A DNA stretch of 64,000 nucleotides from Impatiens glandulifera (taxonomy: Eukaryota; Streptophyta; Magnoliopsida; Ericales; Balsaminaceae). Below are positions 32,000 to 44,479 of the stretch, piece by piece (the first letter of the stretch is position 1; each line of letters opens with the position of its first letter). The stretch is from NCBI RefSeq assembly GCF_907164915.1, contig NC_061868.1, forward strand, positions 26,283,819 to 26,347,818, read 5' to 3'. Below the pieces are notes generated by a model that made no database searches, had not been told where the DNA came from, and worked only from the letters and a program-made list of their open reading frames with translations. The position numbers and the translations under genes are program-made.

Positions 32000-34400
32000 T
32001 TTTAGAGGTGGTGCCTATCTATCCCATGTTATAGCAAGCCTCATTAGCTCGTCGAGAAGGATAGAGAAACCCGAAGATTCGTTAGAATCGTAGGGAATCT
32101 GAATCCATTAAACCAGCTGCAGCAACCGTTGAAAGAAGAGGGGGACAGACAAGGATGATCAGACTTCTTGATTCATATTTCATTCTCTTTGATAGGATAT
32201 TAATTTAAAAGGTATTATGCCATTTTTCGAGATATCTTGCATGGGTCCTACGATCGATAGGTTTATCCATAGTGAAGGCAACTTCGACAAAGTTATAACC
32301 AAAATGCTTGAACAAGCTATGGGTATAGTAATATGTAATACATTCAAAACCCATAAGCATGATCATCGTAGAAGATTTACATGAGCTGTTTAGTCCCATT
32401 ATCGTTTCTACAAGAATAATACTAGAGTTGATCTTTGTTGCCTCTTCGCATTTTGTGGGCTACCTCAATGATTCTCGAGGAGGGCTTACCATCTATCAGA
32501 GTTAAAAAGAAATGAGCAATTTGGATTGACATCTTAATCATAGATGATCCCAATGTAAGAGGAATCTCTCCATTTATTATCTCAATCTTGGTCCAAATCT
32601 GAAAATTGATGTATGTCTTCGTGATAATAATATCGTATGTAACCTTGGAGTATCAGTTTTCTTCCTATAAGAGTTTTCTGATGGGCATTGAGTCTATGAA
32701 CGACCTTAAATGTAAAACATTTTTGTTGTCCGTCATCAGAATAGCCCAAAATTCTTCTATGGTTGGTCATATAGACCTTTCACAAAGGAAGTAGGCTCTT
32801 TTAGCAGGATTCCACCTTTGTTGCGTCTCGATCATGAATGTGGAGTTTACTTTGAATTTTATGAACATCATAATGGGAATGAGGGCATAAGTTTAATAAT
32901 TTCATTCATTAGCATGAAAGTTATCGATTTAGTGGACTAGTGCGACATCCGTCAGCATGGACACAATTGGAGACTACGATTGTAGAAGAGGGAAGTATTG
33001 CAATTGTAAGAACAAAAAAAGAGGCATATGTAAATAACATGACTTATAGTATAAACATCTCACAAGTGTTTTATATATTTGCTCTATGGATCTTCGATTT
33101 TGTATAGTTCAAAATTTCGGGATTCATAGTTTGCTAGTTGATTATACTACTACCTTCTAACTTTTGTGTTATATAACAGTGGAAAACTTGATCTCCACTT
33201 CAGGGGGAGCGAGTCCTACTGTAGCAGGTAGAGGTGACGAAACCTTCACTCTCTTCTTCTTGCTGACGTCAATACTCATCCATGATTTGGTCGAGGTAAT
33301 CTTTTATGTCTTTTGAAATGTCCATCTTGACTGTATCATTCCACAGCTCAAAGTAGTTTGCGAAGTCATTGTGGTCAATGGGTATGTCTATGGAAACTAT
33401 ACAATCATGATAGGGATGCATGCAATCTTGCCCAAATTGCTTAAACAACTCTCTAGAGTAGTAAGAAGTGATGCATTCAAGACTCATAAGCATAATTATG
33501 GGTTTATCATCCATTAGATAGACCATCTTCTTAATACCATATCATGGTAGAATTTCGCGTATGGAATCATTGTCATGGATGAGTATTTCTGGTTTGGCAC
33601 ACATGATGGGTCGGCATTAGAAGGCAACATTCATCTCATTACCGAGAAGCATAGGAGGTATATGCTCCATCTTTTCCAAGAGCTATATATAGAGAATGAT
33701 CGGATCCCTTCTCTAGTTGAGATAGTATGTGAAGTAGGATTCATTTACCTAGTAATGTTTCAGATAGAATAATTATAATGGGATCCTTACTTCCTCCCTT
33801 GAGGTGATAAACCAATTCTAATATTTTGAAGGATGGCGGGCGATTACTTGATGGTGCAAGAAAAAAGTAGACCATCATGATCGTGATGGTGAGTAGGGAG
33901 GTACTAAAATTTAGTGGAATTTCTCTAGTCTTAGTGGACAGTTTCACCCAATGTGGAATGTCCAAGTATGTTCTTGCCATAATTTTGTCAACCATGGTCT
34001 TTTGTATACATGAACTCCTCATGGATAAGGCTTCTAAGAGCAAAGATTCCGTGTAAGGCCCTGTGTACTAAATCCCATTTTCGCTGCATTTTAATTATAA
34101 AATTATGATGAATACGAAAGTGAGTTTATTTGAGGAAGGTGTTTAGACCATAGCCTCGGTAGTACCATTCTGTCTCGTGGAAATGGTGGCTCAAGAGGAA
34201 AAGATCTTCATTCTCTAATAGAGACATTCTACGATCGTATAATCAACTTGACAAACATGTCGTTTGATTTTGATAAAGAAAATATGCTTACAAATGTTTA
34301 TTTACTCTATTATAGATGGATGCATGTATAATAATTAAGCACGTACAAGTTGACTTGTCGAGGCTTTGTTGTTTGGGGACGTCAAATAACAGGTAAGCAA
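32000..34400 (-). pseudogene. ORF1-like region upstream of gag (Ogre-like)
   Basis: Ogre elements carry an extra ORF between the 5' LTR and gag, and this minus-strand stretch sits in that place. Open fragments at 34043-33741, 33526-33269, 32770-32582 and 32399-32205 are broken by stops. Two of them are related: LMSLECITSYYSRELFKQFG (33.5 kb) and LMGFECITYYYTHSLFKHFG (32.3 kb), so part of the ORF was duplicated. I do not recognise a domain. Confidence 0.5.
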
Positions 34401-34789
34401 AGTAAATAGGTTTTGTGTGCTATGGTTTAGTAAAATTTTGGTTTGGAATTTCTTCCCACCGTCACTAAGGTCGCATCCTAACAGATGTATCAAAGCCGAA
34501 AGGGAGGATCGATTTTGGGTTCCTAGTTTTTCCTCACACAACATCTCTCGGTCACAGATTGGTATGATCGGTCTTCACGTAATTCGTAAAAGTACAGAGT
34601 TTCTATTCGATACTTCTTCACGTAATCCCACGTGATATGCCTATTTGGATTTCTAGTAATTATTAGGATAAAGTCTAGGTACCTTTTGGGGTGATGAACC
34701 CAATTAAGGTGAACTATTATGAAGTTCTGAATGTTAAAGATAAAAATTTATATAACCAAAGTTTTATATATAAATCAAAATATTTATAA

Positions 34790-34805
34790 CCAATAGAGTT
34801 GCCAA
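34790..34805 (-). other. Candidate PBS of the Ogre-like element
   Basis: The minus strand reads TTGGCAACTCTATTGG. From memory, Ogre-type elements carry TTGGCGACTCTGCTGG-like sequence at this point (tRNA-Arg primer). Two or three differences, plus its position, make this plausible. Confidence 0.5.
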
Positions 34806-34806
34806 G

Positions 34807-37570
34807 AAAGTTGTAACCCTCGGGAAATACCTAGTCCGAATCTTAACACGTGTAATGGAACGTGGCAATACGGGGGATCGAGTGGTGGCTTGAGGTTCGA
34901 TTTGTTTCAACCTTAGTTGCGTGCCACACATCTTTTTAAAATGAAACATTTATTTTAAAAGATATTGATAGTACATGGCTACTTTTGAAATTAACTCTAT
35001 AAAAATAATTAATTTTATTCAAATTTTAATAATCATGGGATCAAATAATAATTTGATTAAAATCCAGTTTAAATTAATGAAACATAATTAATTTAATAAA
35101 ATATTATTTATTTAAAATAGAGTCGTCAAATCATTTTAGAAAAATCAATAAAAGGTAGGCGTACAAGTGTACTTTATACCAAACTTTTTATAAGGGGTTC
35201 GTTTTTTGGTTATGCTTGGGAAAGGGTTTTGGCGCTATATCCTCTACTCCCGTCGAAGACGATTTTATTTTCTAAAAGTCTGGTTATTGAAAGATTTATT
35301 TATAACATTTATTTTCTTTAATTAGTAGGTCGGGGTCCTAAACAATGATAAATTTAGATTACGTAAATAATTTTACAAAATTATTTAGAAGGGAGTACAT
35401 GCGATTGTGTTGATATAAGATTAAGTAAAAACCCTAAACCCTAAAAACAAATTCCATAGGAGGCCTTAGTCAAAATATTTGTTTGGGAAATATCCCGAAA
35501 ATATTTAAATATCATTTTCTAACCTCTCGAGATTATTTAAAAATGGATCAGGGTTCCAAAATTAAAAAAAATAATTTTGGATTTTGAAAAGTGGGACCAA
35601 ACATGCTTTAGGACCAGAGTTATAGGGCTTGGGTTCATTTATAATGATCTAGGCTCACTCTAGACCGAGGATGGACTAGATTAGGGCTCGAGACACTCGG
35701 TTAAGGAATCGGAGGGTTCGGTCCTAGGGTTCAGGAGCTTGTTCCTAAACTCAGGTTGTTCAGTCTCTGGTTTGAGAGTCTTGGTCCAAAATCTAGCTTC
35801 CTCGGTCGTGGGACCTATCTCGGTCCCTGGTAAGACCTTTTAGTCTTTGTTAAAAAACATCGATCATCGAGCTTAGTCTTGACTCAAGAACACCGATCAT
35901 TGGTCTCAGTCTTAGGTCAATTTTCTCGGTCCTTGGTCTTAGTCCTAAATGACTCGGTCGTCGAGGATAGAGTGTTCTTCATTTGTTATGAAGAATTTAA
36001 GGTTTATAACTTTTGATAAAGATCATGAAATCATGATTTGTAAGTTGCAAATAATTCATATGGATATAAGGATCATAATCCATAACCCTAAACTCGATTA
36101 ATCGAGTTGTAAGATCATCAATTTCTCAATACGATTTCTAGGGCAAGAATTGAAAACTTTTGATTTAGTCCATCTCATGGCTTAATTCTTGTTTCAACCA
36201 AAACAAGAACATCAATCAAGTTCTGTAACAACTTTCAAAACTGATTTTTATTTTTTTTTTATTTTAGTTGGATTAAACATGATTAGGATGTTGATTTTAT
36301 GATTTCGAAATCATCATAACATGATTACAAACATGTTAGGCAGCTAATTGAATCAAAATTCCAGCTTAAAAGCTAAAGAACACAAATTTCAAATTTTTTA
36401 GATTTTCAAATCAAGTTTAGGTTTCTTGATTAAGGTTGAATTGATGAAATCTCTTTCAACATAAAGCTTGAAAATCATCTAGGGAATGATTTCAACAAAA
36501 GAAATCACAAAATTGAACCCGAAATATGATCAAGCCGATCGAACTTGGAAAAATCCAATTTAAAATCAAAATTTAAATTATAGATGAACTAAAAGCTTAC
36601 TAGTGATTGGAGAACACTCCAATAATGTTTAGGAAGCTTTCCCGAGCCCTGAAACGAAACTTGGATCTCCGGAGAAGTTTCTTAAAAAACCAGTCTTTGT
36701 GATGTTTGTTCGATGGCTTTGAAGAAGAACTCCTATAGACTATTTATATTAGAGCTCAATCGATTTTATGGAAGAATTCAATTTCAATTTAGCTTTCGAA
36801 GTTCTTCTTCAACGATTCTGTTTTGTCCTTAGCAGCTTAGATAGAGCGTAGATTTTGACTTCTAATCCTAGGGAAATGATGATGAGGAATAGACATTCAC
36901 ATGGGTAAAAGAATGGAAGGATAAAGTTGAAAATCGGGGGAGATAAGGTTTCTCGAGGAATCGTCGGTGTCGAACATTGCCTCCTGCGTTTGCCCTATCC
37001 ATCGGGAAAGACGAAGAAAACGATGTCGTTTCATTTAAAATGAAATATGATGTTGCCTTCCGTTGGAGATCCGTCAACGTTTGGGTGATCAGGCAAACAG
37101 GGTTAGCATCCCCGTTATTTGATTGGGTGTGGACCCTGGCGCGCGTTGCTTGGTTACAACCGGCACACATGGCTTCTTTCCACTAGATGAAAACTCAGCG
37201 TTGATCTAATGACCTTAAATCCTACTGCAAATTTTAAATATAATTTCTGGCACGTAGGATTATATATGATTATCAATTTATGTTTTTAATAAAAAAAAGT
37301 TATTTGAAATCAAATTTTTAACTATTTCTTTCGTTTTTCTTCACCAAATTAATACAAATATATTTTTGACAATATAACAAAAAATTATGTTATTTTTTTA
37401 TTTTTTGATATTTTAAAGTAGATTAGGGTATTTATTTAATTGTTTTAAATCATGTTTAAAATCATAATTAAGTAATTTGAACCCCTTTCTAAGTTTAATT
37501 TGGGTCATTTAAATAAATATTTTAATTTAAAATTATTTTTAAATATTTATTTAATTATTCTAATTAGTTA
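34807..37570 (-). repeat. 5' LTR of the Ogre-like element
   Basis: It shares about 0.8 kb with the 3' LTR in two blocks and carries an additional 1-kb middle section (36180-37190). That section contains a minus-strand TATA box, TATAAATA (complement of 36741-36748). Its outer end has decayed into AT-rich sequence. Recurrent CTCGGTC phrases (about 35640-35960) are a visible sub-repeat. Confidence 0.65.
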
Positions 37571-37651
37571 AATTTTAATATTATATATATTATAAATAAA
37601 TAGAGAATTTATTTTTATTTAATAATAATATCCTCTCGCACTCTAATATAT

Positions 37652-37721
<70 letters not shown>

Positions 37722-39669
37722 CATATTGTCTAATAAAGTAAAAAATTATACATATTTTTATTAATTTAAAAATAAATATTTTTTAAATTAATATTAAGCA
37801 TTTATATTCCCCATCATCTATATATATTAATTTTTTCATGTTAAATAAGTTTTTTTATTTTATTTTCATTCTTTTATACCTCTCTCTCTATATATATATA
37901 TCTCTAATAATTAATTTTATTTTATTTTCTCCTACGTCTCATCTATATTTATATTTATATTTATATATATATATATATATTATTTTTTTTATATAAAAGA
38001 GAATTTATTTTTATTTAAATATATCACATATTAAAATTTTAAATTATACATATTTTAATTTAATTAAAAATTAATATTAAGCATTTCTCTGTCCTAAATA
38101 TATATATATATATTTATTGTATATTTTTAATTAATTTATATTTTATTTTCATATATATATATATAATGAGTATATATGAAGAGAAATTATTTGTATTCAA
38201 ATATACCATAAATTAATTTTTAAATAAACCGAGTCCAGAACAAAACCAAAATCTGTAGATCTACTTTCCTCTTCTAATTTTTATCTGTCTCCTCTCGTTC
38301 CCTCCGTCCACCGCCCTCCGTTTGTCGCCCTCTGTCTACCGCCCTCCGTCTGCCGCCCAAAGAAGTTGTCTAGAACTCTAGTTCCCTCCGTCCGCCTCCC
38401 TGCCAAAGAAGTAGTCTGAACCTCTTACTATAGAGTGGACTTCCAACTGTGGGTTTCCCCATCAATAGTCAATGTATTGACTTCCAACGAATATCTCTAA
38501 TCATGAAACCCATTTTAGGTCTCTAACGGTTATCGCTATCTCTAATCCTGAAACATAGTTCAGGTCTCCAACGGCTATCGCTATCTGTAATCTTGAAATC
38601 CAAGTATAAGTGCACCTATTTTTTTCTTAATAGTTATTCATTGTCTCAACTTATAGTTTTTGAAGATTAAACTTGTTTAGGATGGAAAGTCTAAATGGCT
38701 ATTTGCTAATGAAACTCACTCTATTTAGGGATGTATAAATTGGTTACGTTTGTGTTGCCAATGTGTTGTTTGAACCAGTTTAGGATGGAAAATCAAAATG
38801 GATAGTTAAGGAGAAACATTAGAATTAGATGTTAATGAGAGTTTCCTTATGTATATTCTCCAAAAGTTGGTTATGTGTTCCATTAGAACTTAAAAGCAAT
38901 TGTGAACTGTCTTTCATCAATACCCAAAAACTTATAGACTGTAAAACCATAGACAAGATGCATTATCTTGTAGAATTTATGGTTTAAAAACGAAATTTGA
39001 GATGGATGAAGTAACATGAATTTCGATCATATCAAAACAGCCCAATTCCATCAATACTATCATGTTACTATTTTTTTAAAGAAGCCACAATCAGGCTAGC
39101 AAATACCTCTTTTTCATTTAAGTTCGATCTATAGCCATATTTGAGTTCTTCTAGAAGAGAACTCCGTGATATTAAGCAAAAGAACCAATAATATCTTTTA
39201 AGTATAATATTCTATTTTTAAGTACTGTTTATATATCTCATATTTGTTTACAGAAACGTAGACAACAACACTTAATTCACTTTAACGTGAGCAATGTAGT
39301 ATGGTGTTTTCCTTTATGTCTTATTAGGGTAATTTTGTTGTAATTAGGTTGACAATTCATAGCCAAATGTTATTGATGGTAGTGGATTTCTAATATTTAT
39401 AGTCAAAGTTCATGACAATTCATTCTAAACTTTATGAGTTTGAGAGTAAGATAGTATAATGAAATCATTTGTATTTGTGATTTTAATATACATCCAAACT
39501 TGTTTTTGTTTGCTGTACTTGTAGACTTGTAAGTTTAAATTAGTATAATTGTTTTGAATAATTAGAGTTATGATAAGATTGTCTAGTTGACGTATTTTCT
39601 ATTTAATTTGTTTTAGTCAAGTGAGTCAAATTGAAGAAATTGTACGGATAAACACTACAGAATAGTTCC
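37571..39669. other. Intergenic DNA with microsatellites and short repeats
   Basis: It contains a (TA)n at about 37652-37720, several shorter TA runs, a C-rich tandem stretch of CCGCCCTCCGTCTG-like units at about 38295-38360, and a roughly 62-bp tandem duplication around 38510-38610 (CTATCGCTATCTCTAATC and variants). It may include the 5' leader of the hAT element that follows. I could not find that element's left terminal repeat. Confidence 0.5.
37652..37720. repeat. (TA)n microsatellite
   Basis: An almost pure TA run of about 68 bases. Confidence 0.95.
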
Positions 39670-42563
39670 TAGATTCGTTTGATAGAGAACACTTGAATCA
39701 TGTTGAAATTGAAAGAGAAGATATTAGAGAATCTTATTTGAGAGCATTTCACTAAGGAGAGTATTGAAGGGATTCCTAAAGCCAAATGTAATTATTGTGG
39801 TAAATATTTGGGTGGTTCTTCGATCAATGGAACTTCTCATTTGCTTAAACATCATGGAGGATGTAACAAAGTGCAAAACGTAGATTTGTTGAAGGAAAAA
39901 CAAGTTGTTGAGACTGATTCATTTACTATTGAAGAATTTCAAAGACATGTTGCAATGATGATCCTTTTCCATGACTATCCACTTTCTATGGTAGAACACA
40001 TCAAGTTTAGAGATTTACTTGAATATGTTAATCAAAAACCAATGCAATTTCCTTCAAGAAACACCATAAAAAAAGACGTGTTAAAGATTTATGAGGCTGA
40101 AAAAACTAGAAAGAAATAAATCAAGAATCGCTATCACCACTTACATGTTGACTTACACATACCAATGGAAAATGGATATAGTTGTGACATCACATTTTAT
40201 CGACGATAAATGGGTGTTTTAAAGTTTTTTTATTGAGATTTATCTACATACCATGTCCACATAAAAGTGAAACATTGGCCAATGTGTTAACAAATATATT
40301 GTTGGAGTAGAATTTGGACTTGAAATTGTCAACCATCACCGTTGACAATTGCTCTACAAATGATGTAATGGTTCAAGATGTGGTGTGTTGGTTGAACAAA
40401 GGTCATTTGTCATCTAACGGTGAATATGTTCATATGTGTTGTTGTGCACACATTTTGAATTTGATTGTGAAAGATGGGTTAGATGTGATTAAGTCGTCAA
40501 TTGAGAAAGTGCGTGATAATGTTCTGTATTGGTTGGCTTCGCCTAGAAGGATAGAGAAATTTGAAGATAATACAAGGATAATTGGAATTCACATGGGTAA
40601 ATAATTGTCTCTTGATTGTCCAACTCGATGTAATTCAACTTTTTTCATGCTAAGAACTGTTTTGCAATATAAGTTGGTTTTTTGTTGATGCTCTCTTCAG
40701 GATAGACAATACAATCACGAGCCAACTGATAATGAATGGGATCTTACCCAAGAAGTATGTGAAAGACTTGAACTATTTTTCAATGCGACTTAGCTGTTTT
40801 CTTCAACAAAATATCCTACGTCGAATATATGTTTTTCTAAAATATGTGAGATTAAACTGACTTTCGCTACTTGGATAGAGTCTCTCATTGAAAAGATTCA
40901 AGATATGAAAATTTTAATGATGTCAAAGTCTGACAAATATCGGTTAGATACACATATCTTGATGGATGTTGCTTGTATTCTGGATCCGAGGAATAAATTG
41001 AAGTTGGTTTAATATTATTTTACACGTTTCTACCCAAGTGAATGGAAAACAAAGTTAAATGAAGTGCATCAATAGTTTTATCATTTGTTGAAGGAATACA
41101 CAAATGATATTTTCAATGCCCCACTGATCAAGAATGAAACAAATATTCTTCGGTCAATGTGTACTAATTATCCTATAGACTTTACTAGCTTTTGTGAGAG
41201 CGACGAATATATGAGCACACAAATGAAATATGTGCTAGATATGTATTTGGAGGAAAAATTGCTTCCAACAACAATGAATATTGATGTTCTCGCTTATTAG
41301 AATGGTAACTTTAAATATCCCACGTTACGAGCAATTGCAAGAGATTTATTGCCGATTCTAGTGTCAACAGTTGCTTCAGAGTCTGCGTTTAGTACAAGTG
41401 GTATAATTATTGATCCTCATCGGAGTAGGCTTAATGTGGAAATGGTAGAGGCTCTTTTGTATGCAAAAAGTTGGTTATTAGGTATTGTTAATAATATTTT
41501 AAAATATAATAAAGTCTTATTCTCTTTTCTTATTATTATTCAATTTTTTTTATTAATAATGTGTAGGTGAACATCCTAATGAAACATCGTTCATGGACAC
41601 AAATATATAGATTTGGACCTAGATTGCGATAAAGATTTCAGTATGATTTTATCATTTCCGATCATAATTTGTAAATATTTTTAGCTAATTACTTTTGAGC
41701 TCTTACCGATGTAGATGACGTTGAAGAGAGGATTGTAAAATGAAGATTTCAAAAATTAGATATATTTTTTAGAAAATGTCTTTTGAATTTTATATATTTT
41801 GGAGATCTATTATTTTGCTTGGGTTAGATCTAGTATTTTGAATTTGATATATTTTGGAGATCTATTATTTTGTTTGGGTTAAATCTAGTATTTTGAATTT
41901 GATATATTTTGGAAATCTATATTTTATTTGGATTAGATCTAACATTTTGTTTGCTAAAATTGATATTTAATCTATTGGTGTGAAAAAATGGACTATGCTA
42001 TATTAGATAGATATGTAATTTTGTACCGAAATAGTGGAACCATATATCTTTTTTGTCCCATTTTTATTGTATATCTTTTATGTTATTGCTGGACTTTTTT
42101 TAAAAAACAATAAAAAATAAAATAGATTTTTTAAGTGTTAAGCAACTAGTTAGGTATTATGTATTGAAAATATGAATTTTTAGTTCACTAGAACCAATAG
42201 ATATAGATGTAACATTTATTAGTTTTCTTTAAATTTGTGTATAGGATTGTTTAAAATTAATTTTGTTTATCTTATTTTAAAAGGGGTAAAAAGAATAAAA
42301 AGAATACTTTAAAAGGTGAAAATTAATATTAAATTATTAATTGGATAAAAAAATCTAAATAGATTAAAAAAAAATTAAAAAATAAATAAATAAATTATAA
42401 ACTTCTAATTTTAAAATCGGGTCCGGGTCGGGTTGGGTACCCATCGGGTCGGAACCGGTCAAGTTCGGGTCAAACATGTACCCGATTTTTCGGAACAACT
42501 TCGGGTCTGGTTTGGTTCGGGTCTGGTTCGGGTCCCCCGAGAACTGGAAATTTGCCATGCTTA
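39670..42563 (+). mobile_element. Ac-like hAT element, right end present
   Basis: A plus-strand BED-finger transposase pseudogene (39690-41500) is followed by a G/C-rich subterminal region of repeated TCGGGTC/GGTTCGGGTC motifs (42410-42535) and the end TTTGCCATGCTTA (42551-42563). This is close to the TTTGCCATCCCTA right end of plant Ac-like hATs. The next 8 bases, CATATAAG, may be the target duplication. The left end was not located. Confidence 0.65.
39690..41500 (+). pseudogene. BED-finger hAT transposase (RICESLEEPER-like)
   Basis: The BED zinc finger is KCNYCGKYLGG...TSHLLKHHGGC (39780-39865). Then come FRDLLEYVNQK, FIYIPCPHKSETLANVLTN and LSTITVDNCSTNDVMVQDV (about 40320-40380), the last being the conserved catalytic-Asp block, and HMCCCAHILNLIVKDGL. 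The C-terminal hATC domain reads YPTLRAIARDLLPILVSTVA then SESAFSTSGIIIDPHRSRL (about 41320-41435). Many stops (for example 39749, 40117, 41298) and frame changes separate these. Domain order and spacing are those of a full-length gene of about 650 codons that decayed by point mutation. Intact relatives cut and paste their own element; some domesticated ones regulate genes. Confidence 0.85.
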
Positions 42564-44198
42564 CATATAAGTCAAATGGGTTAGTAGAGAAGAGGAAGAA
42601 AATTTGTGAGAAGATGTAGAAGCTATGGGGTATCAACATCCGGAGTCGTTGCTTCAATGAGGTCAACGTCGAAAGAGATCGGTCTGAATTCGTCGGGGTC
42701 GTTGCATTTCTGAAGAGAAAGGCATTGTTATTAAAGGTGACTAAAATAAATATTGAACGGTCTAGGAGGAGACAGGTGAAAGCATCAAAATAACCAAATC
42801 AAGAAACTATTTGTTTTAATGTTTTGTTATTTGCTATTCTATTTCCTTTTCTTTCTATTTCACCCTTTAAACTTATTTTCATTTTTATATCTGGCCTTAG
42901 TCTATTATGCCAACTTGAATAAATTTATTAAATTGTAACTATAAAATGTTCACTAATAGATTATATACTCAGTTAGATTCTCAACACTATTATAATGTAA
43001 TGAAAGAACACTAGCTAGCTCATGTATGTATCATATTCTCTCACCTCCTCTAGCTTCCCGCGGTCTCCTTCTTCTTCAATGAGACAAGCTTCTCTTCTCA
43101 TCTAATTTTCTTAAACATATCACATACTAATAATCCACATATATTGCCAATTTCCATCTCCAGCCAGCCAACTATTCTCGTCCCAAAATCGATTCTAAGC
43201 ACCACACCAGTGAATCAACCACGTTATTTTATAAACTAGTAATATATGCTGCGACATTTACATTAACTCAATTTAAATAATACAAAAAATTAAATTATTC
43301 ACCGCAATTAGACACTAAATAGGTTGTCGATAAAAGTTTAAAATGCTTTAAAATAAATGTAAATATCGGCTAATCTAAGTGTATTTGTGCACCATCTCAA
43401 ATTACAAAATTAATATTATAAATTATTAAAATGATACCACATACATATTATAAGGTTAAAATATGTAAAAAATATATATATGACAATAAAAAATGAACAT
43501 TACAAAAATTATTGCGTTCAAACATGAAAGGTTATCCTGGGTAATTTATAATATTTTGAAATAAAATATTAAAAACTCAATCAACATTTTTACAATATTT
43601 TCATGTATCAAGGACTTGTGTCCTCGTGGTCATGTGTTTAAATTTTCAAATTCTGTACGTACAATTACAGCCCGGCCTACTTCTGATCCTTCTAGGGGCA
43701 TATTTGGCACTACTTCTTTAAACCTATTACTTGATTCAATAGAAGCCCGAGTCTTTTCAATATACAAATAGATGCGATACCCGTGCTAACGAATAACCAA
43801 CCCACAATGAATAGGGAATTGAATAGGGAATGTATGGTAAAGATATGAATGACCCTGATGATAATATCTTTCTATTTGTTTTTCATACATGACTTTCTAG
43901 AACCCGTTTAAGACGTATTTAAAAAAAATTATTTTAAAATTAATATAGTGTATTTATTTTGTAGAAAAAGAAAGAGGATAAAAATCAAACATGCCTTGAA
44001 CTTTTCCAACTTGGAAATCAACCGAGTCAGCCGGTCAAAGGAGGAAGATAGTGACATAGCCGTGAGAAGGAGGAAGATAGTAGCAGCCATTGTTGTTATG
44101 CACAAGTTCAAATTAGGGTTTTGGTTGAGATGAAAAAAAAAATCAAAAGATCCAAGATGGAGGGTGTAAGTTTAAGCATTGATTGTTTGAAAATGGAA
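42564..44198. other. Duplicated segment copy B, left part, with gypsy LTR
   Basis: From about 42564 the sequence follows 8327 onward: the gypsy pol tail, the LTR (42736-43122), then the same non-repeat flank that copy A has at 19225-19960. A piece of about 250 bp at 43668-43920 is absent from copy A. The (TA)n of copy A is nearly absent here. Confidence 0.75.
42736..43122 (+). repeat. Gypsy LTR, uninterrupted copy
   Basis: It aligns along its length with 280-647. It begins GGTGACTAAAATAAATATTG (first T mutated) and ends CATATCA. This copy shows the full LTR that the copia insertion and a deletion disrupted in copy A. Confidence 0.8.
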
Positions 44199-44449
44199 TG
44201 TTGTAAGTCTTTATTGTCTTTTATACAATTAGGGTTTATTTAATTATTAATGGGCTTGAGCCTGTATGTATAAGTAATTTAGGGTTTCTAACTAATTACT
44301 CCTTTATAATGGTTGTTCGTAAAGGTTAATACATAACACTTGAGAATAGTAAGACTTTATCCTCTTCAACAAATCTTAATGTCCTTCCCAGTTTTCCAGC
44401 GTTTTCTTTCTTCGTAATCATTCTTCAAAGATCCAATAGTCAAAATCCA
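44199..44449 (+). repeat. 5' LTR of the copia element, about 250 bp
   Basis: It starts TGTTGTAAGTC and ends near AATCCA shortly before the PBS. The left boundary is supported by loss of alignment to copy A at this point. The right boundary is uncertain by a few bases. Confidence 0.6.
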
Positions 44450-44479
44450 ATATTTGGTATCAGATCTAGATTGAAGAAC

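Larger units (their letters stand above)
27620..37570 (-). mobile_element. Tat/Ogre-type Ty3/gypsy element, minus strand, lacking RT and IN
   Basis: A 3' LTR (27620-28555, truncated) and a 5' LTR (34807-37570) share most of their sequence in the same order. Between them, reading on the minus strand, are the PBS (34790-34805), an ORF1-like region, gag, and a protease with the DNG active site of the Ogre/Tat lineage. Nothing matching RT, RNase H or integrase is found between 28556 and 29170. It is therefore a large non-autonomous deletion derivative. Many stops show it is old. Confidence 0.75.

Noticed and set aside
36868..37186. Overlapping open frames on both strands in the Ogre-like LTR
   Set aside because: They lie in the U3/R part of a 5' LTR next to a minus-strand TATA box and show no known domain. 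Overlap on both strands is expected by chance in this more GC-balanced stretch.
42364..42666. Minus-strand open frame rich in Pro/Asp/Thr
   Set aside because: It covers the subterminal TCGGGTC repeats of the hAT right end, so it is a repeat artefact.
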